Assembly (NCBI GenBank): GCA_014549065.1
Contig: JACDOX010000007.1
Span: 8,365,500-8,429,499 of the forward strand
Origin: Cardinalis cardinalis
Taxonomy: Eukaryota; Chordata; Aves; Passeriformes; Cardinalidae
DNA length: 64,000 nucleotides
Direction: 5' to 3'
Under the pieces are notes generated by a model, which was given only the letters and a program-made list of their open reading frames with translations, did not search any database and was not told where the DNA came from. Shown here in pieces: positions 27,001-37,489 of this stretch. Within the stretch, counting starts at the first letter, position 1. Each line of letters begins with the position of its first letter. A program made the position numbers and the translations under genes.

Positions 27001-30000
27001 GGGCTATATACCCAATTCGAGAGGGCATCAGCAAACAAGCAGTGAGCCCAGTAATATCACTAGTGACACAAAAATTAACNAAAATGGAGGAGCCACACGG
27101 TCATGGAACTGTGTGTCTGATGATGTCTCTCAACACACACTCCATTCACTGGGATCAAAGTTAAAAAAAAATCAGAACATTTATAAAAATGACACCCTTA
27201 TAGGCCTCCTTCAACATATGAAAGTCAAGGCACCCACAAAGATATCCACCCTTTCCTCTGTAGCAACTCCTCTGAAAACAAGACAGACCGTGCACACAAA
27301 GGAGGCTTTTTCTCTCAGCTTGACAGCCCACTGCATGCAGGCAGATAAAAGCATTTTGGATCCTTGCCAGGAGAGGAACCTTAAAGCAGCTTCATTAGGC
27401 AAAAGTAAGATAATCAGAGTAAATATACAATGCTGCCTTTGTTACTTAAGCTGTTTGATTGGCTGTTTTGCTGTTGACTGGCCAATTAATACCCTGAGCA
27501 CAGGGCACTGACAGNGCTGGGCACCTCAGGGCACATGCAGGAGTGTCAGCATCTGATGCATGGCAGGAGCTGTAAAAACAGATCTGCAAAAATCTTCATA
27601 TTTCCTGCTTGTTCAAAGCTGAGAAAAGATCCATCCAAGAGGTCACTCCAGCATGGTAATTATGATTTGTGTATGTTAATTATGTCAATGCAAGCAAAAG
27701 TGTGCAGCTCCAGGAAAAAGAAATTAATTTGTAGCAACAACCTGAATGCTGGCCCCAGCGGTGCACAGGGGTAGGTAGCAGAAAGGGCAAGCAGAGAAAA
27801 AAAATTAGCCAGTAATGCTAAATGAAGATATCTGTGACTCTGCAAGTAAAAAAGAGATGCTAAAAAAATTCCTTAGAGAANTGCCATATCATGGTGACCA
27901 TGGAATCAGAGTTGGATAAATGCTGAGAAGATGAACTGCAAAGATGAACATTAAAACACCCTATGCTACAGTGGGAAGACTATGGGGCCTTTGTGCCTAA
28001 CTCCACAGATGAGCTGAAGACATGTTCCCACCCCTACTGTCATTAAGATTGCAGGACATTTGAACACTATTTCCTCAGACAACAGGAGGTATGTAGTGCC
28101 AACAAAATATTTAAGTACTTATAGTTTCCCTTCAGCACGTTCTCCTGGCAATCTCAGACAACATGTTCCTTAACATCAAAATCTTTTATCACCCATCACA
28201 GAATCCCTCCCACCACAATCATGTACAACTGCATGTCTGTAACAGTTTCTGTCTTTCCCAAAACCAAAGGAAAATGCCCAAATGTGAGACTATTTTATTT
28301 TCAATCAAGTGGGTTAAAATACTAAACCTGCTAAGGATGCAGGAGAGAAACTTGGCTCTTGTCGGTCTAGTCACAGGGGGCAAATGCAAGAGGCAAAGTC
28401 TGAAAGCTAAATTCACTCTGCTAGGTAGGGGACTAAAGTCCCTGACCTGCATAGTAATATTCTTTGAAATTGTGCAGGTTGTGAGGGGCAGGCAGGGATT
28501 CATAATCTTCATGTATGACAACGAAAGAGCCTACATTAGAAAGACTTGGCTGAACCTTCATTGTAACAGAACCAAACTGTCAGCAGTGGAAACTAAAATA
28601 GTCACATGGGGTCTCTAAAGTGGAAGTTTGACTGGCAGAAGTGTCAAGCCCTGTGTAAGACATTTTAGAGTTAGAGTAGGAGGATAATAGATGGGCTTGT
28701 GTTCCTAGGCTGCTGACTCCTTGTGAGGGGTGAATTAGGATATGCTCTGAACTGGCAGTTACATGTGCAGAAGTCACATAGGATTGTTAAGGCCATTTCT
28801 GTGGCAAAGACTGCATCTAGTATGGCTACATCCTTGTAGCTTGTGTGTCCCTTATCTCTGCCACTCAGAAGGATGTAGTGGATATAAAGAATGTGAATTA
28901 CAAGGGAAGAAAAACTAAAATAATCAAGGAGACAGAGTAGATACATCACAAGCACAAGTTAGCATCCTTCCTGTAGAGAACNCTAAGGAAAGGGCCTGAC
29001 CAGGGGTTACGAACTCAGAGGGAGAGATNAACAGCAGTGCAGAGCTGTTGTTCACTAAACTCAGCAATAGACAAATTCTGTGACACTAAGTAAGGTGGCT
29101 CCAAGCTAGTACAACATGGATTTAAAACAAAATACCTGGTCAACCAGTGGTTGGAGAATATCTGGAACTTGATGCTCAGGGGGGCAGTAGAAACAGGGAG
29201 CTCTGAAGAAGAAAAAGTACAGAAAAACTCATAAACAACAGCGTCACAAATGGATACTAAAACCATGCGTTAAGATCTCATGTGCCATATTCTAATACAG
29301 TATCTGTAGAAGCTGGTGGAGCACTTGAGTTAGGGCTTGCAAGTCAGCCAGACTTATGCACTCTGCATAAGTCTGCTGAAATGGCATCTTTTGACCTGCC
29401 CATGACATAGCACTGGCCTGCCCTAGGGAGGACATTTCTCNTTAACAGTGAAATCTTAACACTGAAATGTCAAAATGTCTCATGCANCATGCCAATGATT
29501 GACTGTTGAACCTAATCCTGAGAATAGCAGATCATCACTCCAACAGTGTAAACNCTGCCTGAAAGCCTTAGTGTTTGAAGTTTGTCCTTGGAACCTGTAA
29601 ATATTCACCTGGGCTTCTTCACTTTAATCAGCTTGTTCCTTGTACCAAGCACACTTTTCACAGATACTTACACCCTGCATATAGNCAAACTGTCCAGTGA
29701 ACAGGAATTCAGCTATAATGCCTCAGTATGAAGAGAGATGTCATCAAGCATAATGCTAATAAGAGAAGAAAGATTCATTCACATGACTTAAAAAAGTAAT
29801 AGTGCTTATCTAAGANTTAGCNGTAGTAGCCAGATCAATTGTCCAAGGGATTTATTCCAATCCTCATAGGAAGGCTGGCATGCTGACTACTATTCTCTGC
29901 CTAAGACATGAGAATAAATCTGCCACTGTAGATGGGGACTTAAGCAGCACACCACAGCTGCTCCTTAAGAGATCATAAAACAGCAAAAGCTGTCACAAGT

Positions 30001-30180
30001 TTTTGTGAATGTCCAACACAGATCATGCTCTTGAAATCAAATGGCAAATGCTCTCCAACATTCTAAAAGGCATTTTAGATATAGTGAAGTTNTTTCAGTG
30101 TGCTTTCCTGTTTCAAAACAGCGACCAAATCATTCTTGTTCTCATTCAGTAAGGCCTGATTCTAAATAATCTAAACATCT
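24035..30180. other. Unassigned noncoding sequence
   Basis: About 6 kb without a recognised repeat. It includes the longest frames outside repeats: 132 codons (27113-27511, +) and 151 codons (28163-28618, +). The second is overlapped by a 100-codon minus frame at 28219-28521. Neither shows a signal peptide, zinc finger, transmembrane or other familiar signature. The stretch 27000-29600 is slightly richer in GC than its surroundings and could hold an old unrecognised repeat. Confidence 0.45.
29349..29375. other. Perfect 12-bp palindrome
   Basis: The arms 'cagacttatgca' (29349-29360) and 'tgcataagtctg' (29364-29375) are exact reverse complements around a 3-base loop 'ctc'. The structure lies in otherwise unassigned sequence. 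Confidence 0.85.
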
Positions 30181-30189
30181 CAGGTAACC

Positions 30190-30500
30190 GAATCCTTGAC
30201 TATTTGAGTTCCAAAGATTTACTATTCACAGCATAAAGAATTGTTTCCTTTTATCACTTTTAAATTTGCTAACACTCAGAGTAATTGAGTGTCTTCTTGT
30301 TCTCACATTATGAGACTAAATTAAGAGCACCAAACCATCTATCTTCATTACACAATTCACTAGTCAGTATATNTCTTCATTCTTTCTTTTCTAAATTACT
30401 GAAGTTAGCTTTTCCACTCCAGTTTACATGTACTGCTCACCCTGCTAATTTCTGTTCTCAATATTTTTTCCCATTCATCTTTTGATTGTTCAAAAGGAAG
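30190..30500 (-). mobile_element. Ancient CR1-like 3' region
   Basis: Read on the plus strand, the sequence has the layout of the complement of old amniote CR1/L3-like 3' regions. There is a 'gttccaaagatttactattc' block, 'tgtcttcttgttctcacatt', and about 200 bases later 'cccattcatcttttg'. The copy is heavily diverged and no clean terminal repeat is seen. The 66-codon plus frame inside is incidental. Confidence 0.45.
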
Positions 30501-30509
30501 GTCATATAA

Positions 30510-32040
30510 GATNAATACCTTGTTTTCAGGTGGTTGCTGAGTCAGAACTTTACTAATTCAAAACTAAACAGGTCTTTTTTTATCTATGTTTGCAGGCATA
30601 GGTTTTGCATCTTTTTTCANNACAGCTTTTGCAGACTNNTATGGACTAGCTCCAACCTTTGNGTGGACTGATGACTAAATTTTCTCNTTCCCTTCTTCCT
30701 TGCAANGATAAAATNTANAGATAAGAAAATCTTGACTTCTGCTAAAGTGAGGTAGGTTAGAGGTTGGCTGTAAGAGTGATTGAATGGAATTAGTATCTTT
30801 CAGAGANAGGCAAAAAAACTTTCTTTTTTGATTTGCGTTTTCCCAGAAACTGCAGTAAATAGAATGAGAGGCACTATCTGAACAAGTAACTGTTTTCAGC
30901 ACATTCTGTTTCTTGAGGAATCATTTCCCTGTCTGTTATTTTCTACCCTCATAGTTGGCAAATCAAAGAGAGCAAGAAAATGCATCTAAAAAGGTAGAGA
31001 AGGACAGATGAAAAATGTATTCCCAGAAGCATAATATCTACATGATATGACATTTACCCCAACTGCAATGAATCTAATTTTCAATCTAGTTCAACAGAGC
31101 CCTGCAAAATCACTTCACTGGATCCAAAGGAAGAGATGATTCCCAAAAGCAAGACCATTCAACTAGAATGCCTGTTTTTAAATTAAGATATTGACTTAAG
31201 AGCCATATTACAAATGCGATGAAAGGAAAATAAGTAAGAAGAAAATCATTACAAGGTACCACTCATTCCATCATTTGACCATACTGGGACATTGTAGTAT
31301 AAACAGGGTCAAATGAGAAAGGGCATAAGGTGACTATCAATCAGGAGTGTTCAGCACTGATGATTGAATAGAAAGTGGGTAATACTAGGGTTACATTAAT
31401 AATTTCTGTATTCCTCTCCAAATCATGACCGTCAAAGTGACTGGGGACACAGAAAACGAGAAAGGATGCAGCATCAGAAAACTCCATAATGAAAGCAGAT
31501 TTCAAACATATNTAGCCTGGCTGTATATTGGGTTAGGACATGAGAGAGATGACACTCTGGTATCTCATCCAGAGATACTGAAAGCCCTCTTTGGAGCTGT
31601 TAGTTAGAAAATCCAAGAGAAGACATCTTGTTCTCACCTTACTCCCAAGACTGACTGGGATACCATTCAAAATTTTGCTATCAAAAATACCTACTCTGAC
31701 AGATTGTAACCACCCATTCATCTGCTGGTAGGATCAGGTGTAAGGGCAAGTGGGATTTCNTTCCAACCAGGGAAATAATCTGATGTGACAGTATATTAAA
31801 AATAAAATAGAAGGCACATTTGAAAAGTTATACTTGGAGGAAGCTTGGAGATTNCTTGCTGACCACAAAAACATCCCACAAAAACAACTCTTTCTCAAGG
31901 CTGAGAAAGAGTTAGCAATGTTGTGAAAGTATATGGAAAGAATTCCATGCAAGGAACAATTGAAAAGCTACAATGCTTCAGCTTGGAAAGTGATAATCAA
32001 GGATGGATGTGATGGAAGTCTGTGAACTTAATGAGTATCT
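30510..32040. other. Unassigned sequence between old CR1 copies
   Basis: About 1.5 kb with an unusual density of N at 30620-30718. It may contain further CR1 debris, since it is flanked on both sides by old copies, but I cannot align any block with confidence. Confidence 0.4.
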
Positions 32041-32044
32041 TTAA

Positions 32045-32440
32045 ACTTTATGAAGATGCAGAAAAGGAAGTAAATTTCCTTGCCAGAAGTTAAAACCATG
32101 AAACAAAACAAAAGGTTCTGTTTCTTTGTGCACAGTACACAGNACCTCTGCTATGGGGTCTGGCAGATGTGAGAAGTACATCCAGTCTTTTCTTCCACTG
32201 CTATAAGGTTTGTAGAAGAAAAATTCATTAAGAATGTTAGAATAAACTGACAATTTGGTGTTCACCCATCTCTGAACCACAAATGGTTCAAGGCCAGGGG
32301 AAAATTTTAAGGAACTACCCAAACACCTTTCTTTCTTTCCTATAATCTTCCCTCGACATCTGGTATTGTCCGAGAATGATACTGATGTAGATAGACCTTT
32401 GGTCTGACACAGTGCAGTCATTCTTACATTTTTATGAAGA
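32045..32440 (+). mobile_element. Ancient CR1-like 3' end
   Basis: The final part is diagnostic. 'cgacatctggtattgtccga' is followed by 'gatgtagatagacctttggt' and 'ctgacacagtgcagtcattc', then a degenerate 'ttcttacatttttatgaaga' tail. This is the plus-strand 3' end of the older CR1 group that ends in 'ggtctgacccagt...gttcttatgttctt' in birds, crocodilians and turtles. Upstream blocks are weaker. The 126-codon minus-strand frame over this region is a by-product. Confidence 0.75.
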
Positions 32441-32446
32441 ACAAAT

Positions 32447-33605
32447 CAATAACATGAGTTGTAGCAAATTGCAAGGACCAGATGGTACTCACCTAGGAGT
32501 TTCAAAGGGACTAAAATATGAAAAAGATGCACTGCAATAAATGATTCAGTTAAAATATAAAATGTCCTTGGTAGCACAGATAAAATAAAGTTTTAGTTCA
32601 TAGAAAGGTTCTCAGACTGAACTGAAGTTCAGACTAGAANGCCTGATTTCCATGCTGGAGAAAATAGAAAATAGAATAAAAAGTAGACTGAGTAAGTATT
32701 TGGAGAAGTGTGAACATAAAGAGGAAGAAATAATTTGCCTCCTGTAAATATATTTCTGGAGTTTATTCAAAGAATCAATGACCAAATGGAAAATAGTTAC
32801 TTGGCATTGGCTTTTCAGGAAGATTTTAACAACTTTTTAAGTAAAGATTTATAATGAAATTAAGTTTCCATGGACAAACAANGTATAGAAAGATAGCAAT
32901 TCATTACAAAGTTGATGATTTTAACACTAGAATAGGATAACACTGGGACTCCCATTTTGCAACATGCATTAAGGATCTAATAGAAAGAATACTTTGGTGC
33001 AACACNGTGGGACACTGTCAGACTGCTGAANGACTGGGAAATCAAGTGGTAGACAATACCAATGTTGGCAAATTCAAAGTAATGTACATGGGAAAATGTA
33101 CTCATGGTTCATATGCAGCACTGTTCATATGCAGCACTGAACTCCAAATTAAATGTTACCATGCATAAAACCCTGGAACCTCACGCCAATACACTAAGGT
33201 GTTTAGAAAAGNGAGCAAATTTTAGGAGTTAAAATAAATAGAATGGAAAATATTTTGTCNAAGTTATGTAGACTACTCAAGAACTTGTACACAGTTTCTA
33301 TTTTAGGCCACTCACCTCAGAAGTATACAGTGAGATTGTAAAGCTACAAGGAAAGGTAATAAAAGTATACAGAAAACTGTTTACAAAGACTGAGTTAAAA
33401 TATTTGTATTTTTTACTCCAAACTAAGAAATTACAAGTAAGGAATCCACAGAGAGGTAGATGATGAAGCATGGGATCAGGATTTTACTATTATGTGTGAA
33501 ACAAGGATTGATAAGGAAGTGCTGTTCAGACAAGTGAGGAGACATCAAGTGAGATTACCAACTGCAGGCACAAATTCCTGAAGATCTGTTACCCCGAAGT
33601 ACATT
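32447..33605 (+). mobile_element. Ancient CR1 reverse-transcriptase body fragment
   Basis: Starts with 'gcaaggaccagatggtactc', 'acctaggagtttcaaaggga' and 'ctaaaatatgaaa', a near-exact match to the start of the RT core region of old amniote CR1. It then continues collinearly with increasing decay: 'catgctggagaaaatag', 'aaggatctaatagaaag', 'aaattcaaagtaatgtacat', 'gtacacagtttctattttag', 'gccactcacctcagaa' and 'gagacatcaagtgagattac'. All reading frames are broken. It follows the preceding 3' end directly on the same strand, so the two are separate insertions. It carries a private 16-bp tandem duplication at 33107-33138. Confidence 0.72.
33107..33138 (+). repeat. Exact 16-bp tandem duplication
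   Basis: 'gttcatatgcagcact' occurs twice head to tail (33107-33122 and 33123-33138) inside the ancient CR1 body, a small slippage-type duplication. Confidence 0.95.
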
Positions 33606-33609
33606 CACC

Positions 33610-34520
33610 TCCAGGTCAAAAGATCCCTAAATGGAGGCCATCCTGTAAGATTCACAACTATCTAGGCAGAACTTTGCTTGGCTTGCACATACTTCTTCAG
33701 ATAAAAATCTCAAAAGGTGAGAAAATTGTTAAGAGACTTAAGTTATAATTCCCAAGCATTTTCAATAGCACTGCCAAAACTCTAAGAGACTATGAACTAG
33801 ATTTGTCCACCATAAGACTGTTCATTCTAGAAAAATTAAATCTTTCATTAATATTACATAACAGAGATGGCCCNTCACTACAATGTAACACTGCATTTTG
33901 GAAACAGATTTACTCTACATGTCGATGACTACTTTTTAATTTATTGTAATACACACAGATCGCCTTTGGACTGAGGTCACTAACTATTGGAGTCTAAACA
34001 AAGAGGTGGTTGGTATACTCAGTACAATTCAATNTAAAATGACTGTTTAAAGACTGCTACTTCTACCACTTGCTTCTTTTTCTAGCTTATTACCTTCCTT
34101 TTGCTCTATTTCCTCCCTTCCCCTCCTTTTCTGAAACAGCTTTTATTTTCTGCTTCTCCGTGTTTTCTCTCTCACCCCTCCACCTTTTCTCCATAGCCTT
34201 TGCTTTTGTGTGAATTTATTAAATAGATTACAGTGGCAATGAAGTGTCACTATCAACAGGGGATAAAAGAGTTCATAGCCTTGAGTCACTGTTCAGATTT
34301 GAACAGACACTGCTGTTTCAGCTACAGCTCCATTCACATCTGGAAGACTTCCACAGTATTCAGAATTAAGAGTATATATTTGGGATTATTACTTGCTTAT
34401 AGAAAATCTTCTGTAGTAGATGATCCAAATGCACGATCCAGAGCCAACGGATGCTATGTTCAATATAGGTCTGAGAGATTCAGCTTTTTGTATAAAAAAG
34501 CATATTAAAGGGAAGGGTAA
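33610..34520. other. Unassigned sequence with pyrimidine-rich tract
   Basis: No gene or repeat family recognised. 34051-34206 is a strongly C+T-rich stretch of about 155 bases on the plus strand. A 91-codon frame at 34233-34508 follows it but has no motif that I know. Confidence 0.5.
34051..34206 (+). repeat. Polypyrimidine tract
   Basis: About 155 bases dominated by C and T ('cctcccttcccctcc' and similar). Such tracts can precede 3' splice sites or form triplex-prone DNA. No acceptor followed by a credible exon is evident. Confidence 0.6.
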
Positions 34521-34521
34521 T

Positions 34522-34744
34522 TTTTTTGTCATTTGTTAGTTTTCCTTCAAAGAACTAATAACTATCTCTGAGCTGATAAAACTTTCAGAAAGATAGTCTA
34601 CCATAATTAAATTATCACCATTACCTTTGGTCCCCAGTAAAACTGCTCACAATAAACATTAATTTCTCAGGATGACATTTAAGGGANGGAGGGAATCTTG
34701 AGTCCATGGAGTGTTCTGGACAAGATAGACATGTTCTTTAGGTA
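34522..34744 (+). repeat. Dispersed direct repeat, copy A
   Basis: About 215 bases beginning near 'ttgtcatttgttagttttcc' and ending near 'gacatgttcttta'. They recur in the same orientation at 41517-41735 with roughly 90% identity by eye, including 'cagaaagatagtctaccat', 'cctttggtccccag' and 'gagtgttctggacaaga'. The flanks are unrelated. I do not recognise the family. The sequence could be a short LTR, a MITE or another interspersed repeat. Confidence 0.85.
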
Positions 34745-35330
34745 CATTTTTATAATTCTCCATAGGAATTTGGACATGTTTTGTTTAGGAATATAATTAA
34801 ATTCCTCTTTATTCTGGCTCTATTAGTAGAATGTGCAGAAATATCTGGTGAAGGGATTTGATGGGCATATTTGTAGGTTTCAGAAATGAGACTTGGATCC
34901 CTTGACTCAAGTTCACAGCTCCTGTCACAATTCTCTCTTTAATATTTTCAATGGATACTTACACATCACCTNAAACTTAGCATGGCTAAAATACATGCCT
35001 GACACTTTATTCTGTTCCCCTTTCAGTGTGGTTATGGCCTTTCTTAGGTTGATACCTATTTGTGCCATCTCTTATTTTGCCCTTTCATTAAGCACTTCAG
35101 AGCCAGATGGATTTTTTTTTGTAATGTTCTTCAGTATATTTCATCTAATATGTTCTTACATGTTTTTTTCATGTTCTTATTACCTGGTATCTCAACTTTC
35201 AAACCCATTTTCATCCGCCTTTTGAAAGTATTACTAATATTCAATGAGAATTAAGCTGTAAAGACAATTATCTTTGTATTTTTTAAAATTTTAGCCTTTT
35301 TATTTCATCTATTCAGAAGTTAATGTAAAG
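34745..35330. other. Unassigned noncoding sequence
   Basis: T-rich sequence with a 110-codon plus frame (34893-35225) full of Phe, Leu and Ser, as expected from composition alone. Nothing is recognised in it. Confidence 0.5.
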
Positions 35331-35334
35331 CTTT

Positions 35335-35805
35335 ATTTGCAGCACTCTGTTCAGTTTTGAACCAACTGAAAAGAGTCTGAAAGTCAGCACTGAGATTGAT
35401 GAGAAGGTTGTTTGATGAGTTAGGGTTGTTTAACCTAAAGAGGAGGTTGAAGATAGGCACAGGAGTCTTCAAGTAAGCAAAAGGCTGCTGCAGGTAGGAA
35501 AAGAAAAATCTGTTTTCCACGTTCAAACTGGATAGGACAGGAAATAATGGGTTTCAATTGCAACAGAGAAGATTTAGGTTACTAATATGATTTTTTTTTT
35601 TTATAGTGATCAAAGTTAGCAAAGCATGAAAACAGATTGTCTGGGGAGTCTGTGAAACTTCTCTCTTTGGAGATATNTAAAAATAGCTTGGACCAATATA
35701 TTCCTAAGGTGATATTTGCCTTGTTGATTATGCCTTCTGGCAGGAAAGATGGATTAGATGTTCTCTTCATGCAACCTTCCAGTATTATGATTATAACGTT
35801 TATAT
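35335..35805 (+). mobile_element. CR1 LINE, diverged 3' end
   Basis: Collinear CR1 blocks on the plus strand: 'cactctgttcagttttga', 'gggttgtttaacctaaagag', 'ggaaataatgggtttcaatt', 'gagaagatttaggttactaa', 'tctttggagatat' with 'aaaaatagcttgga', and 'gattagatgttctcttcatg' with a decayed 'tattatgattataacg' tail. A T-rich expansion sits where the consensus has the 'ggaaaaatttctt' stretch. This is an old copy of ~470 bases truncated at its 5' end. Confidence 0.85.
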
Positions 35806-35809
35806 TTCT

Positions 35810-37325
35810 AAATTTATCCACTCTCTTGAGAGCTTTGAAGACCAAGAACTAAGATCTCAAATTTGATTTGATAACTGAGGAACAGTCAGTGTTTAATCAA
35901 AGGAAAAAAAAAAAGTTGCTGGTTGAAGTGCATCCACAGTATTTAAATGTTAAGACATTGGAAATTTTTCTATATATAGGAACGTATCCCCATGTGAAGT
36001 GTGTTACTGNAATAGCCTGATTCAAAAGATAAAAAATATATGGCTCACTGTGGGCACACTAGCAGCTGACAAGCTGGAATACTGCCTCCTCACTATCCAC
36101 AGATGAAAGAAAGTGCAGCAGCTGTTACTATTCAGGTAGCTGGTAGTGATGAAGAGCCCAGGAGGAGCCTGAGGCGGTCTACTGCCTTGACAATTGCAGG
36201 ACAGATGGCCTTAGTTGTGATTTATATTACTAAATATTTTCCTCTTTCCACCTCTGTGTTGCCTGAATCTAACATCATTCAGGTGGTCTTCACCCAGGGT
36301 ATGACTCAGGTAATGAGGCATTACTCTTCTAAGAGGTGCAGAGCTATATACTACTGGCATGTGTGTAAGACTACACAGGACCTTTTGTTCAAGAATCAGT
36401 CTTAAGTGCTTGTAAATTAATCTTTTCTATATTTTTGAATTATGGTATTTTTATTCCTTCTAGGAGTAAGATTGTATGAGTAGTAGGTTTCAATAAGGCA
36501 ACTGCAGAACAGGCAATCATNTGTTCATCCAGCCAGAAAGCCTGCTTTAAAACTGTCTTGCAGTAATGCTGCACTCCCAGTAGCAGAAACCTGACATTCA
36601 GCCAGAGCACTTCTCAACAAACCGATGCAAAACGTTCTCCTCAATTAAAAACTAGNGAAGAAAACATTTCATGGCATGAATTGCAGAACTTTGATCTTCT
36701 TAACTCTAAAGCACAGTTTTGAGACTAAAGTTCAAGCTTACAACTTGATTAAATCCAAAAACATTTCTAAGTTTTTGTTTGGGTTTTTTTNGGGGGGGAA
36801 GATTAATTAAACAGGAAAGGGAATTTATTTTTGACTATTAACCTGCAGATTAGAAATCTTCTGAATTGTCAAAATGCATTTATGCTCCAGAACAATTCAG
36901 CTAAATACACTTTAATATTAAAAAAGGGAAGGATAGATCACTTAACTTTGGCTAGGAGGTAGGACAGACTGTCTTTCTAGGTCCTACCTTGTTCTAAATC
37001 TGGTTTTCTTTTTCTATAATTTTTTTTAATATGATTTCTTAAGAAACAGCAATTACTGAGAAAAAACAATTGAAAGGATGTTTTCCTTCATTGATGTAGA
37101 TATGGTTCTGAAATGTCCCAATAGCTTCTTCTTGCCCTTGATCTCTTGGATGGATATCTGTTCCCCTTAGGACTTTCTTCAAGTTAGCAGTTTGAAAGAT
37201 TCTGGACAGAAGAGGCCATTTTCTCTTTCCCTTATTGGGATTTTCAGCAAAAAATATATAATATTAGATATTATATAGAATAGTTACATATATACACACG
37301 TTTTTATATATGTATGCTTATAGAT
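35810..37325. other. Unassigned noncoding sequence with one open frame
   Basis: Includes a 100-codon plus frame at 36103-36405, discussed under findings, and an AT-rich simple tract at 37250-37331. Nothing else is recognisable. Confidence 0.5.
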
Positions 37326-37331
37326 ATACAT
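37250..37331. repeat. AT-rich degenerate microsatellite
   Basis: About 80 bases of 'tatata/atatac' type sequence immediately before the CR1 3' terminus. CR1 commonly inserts next to low-complexity DNA, and the tract could also have grown at the junction. Confidence 0.65.
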
Positions 37332-37485
37332 GTCATAGAAAAGGTTAGAAGAGGCCTCTGAAGATCATCTAGGAAGGTTAACTTCAGAGTTAGATCATGT
37401 TGCTCATAGTCTTTTCAAATGAGATTTAGAAAAATCTCTTTCCACTGCTTAATTACCTTCATTGTGAATTCTTTATTTCTCATAT
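37331..37485 (-). mobile_element. CR1 LINE, 3' end, minus strand
   Basis: The plus strand reads 'tgtcatagaaaaggttagaa', 'gaggcctctgaagatcatct', 'agatcatgttgctcatagtc', then 'aatctctttccactgc' and 'attaccttcattgtgaattc'. This is the complement of a CR1 3' end in the usual order. It is short and diverged. The 5' (right-hand) boundary is approximate. Confidence 0.8.
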
Positions 37486-37489
37486 TATG

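Noticed and set aside
27113..27511. 132-codon plus-strand frame
   Set aside because: No motif or homologous family recognised. An overlapping minus frame is present and no promoter or splice signals are seen.
28163..28618. 151-codon plus-strand frame
   Set aside because: No recognisable domain, no splice context, an overlapping 100-codon minus frame, and ordinary surrounding composition.
36103..36309. Idea that the 100-codon frame is an exon of a known type II membrane protein such as an invariant-chain relative
   Set aside because: Only a generic basic stretch plus hydrophobic segment is shared. The rest does not match, so no name is given.
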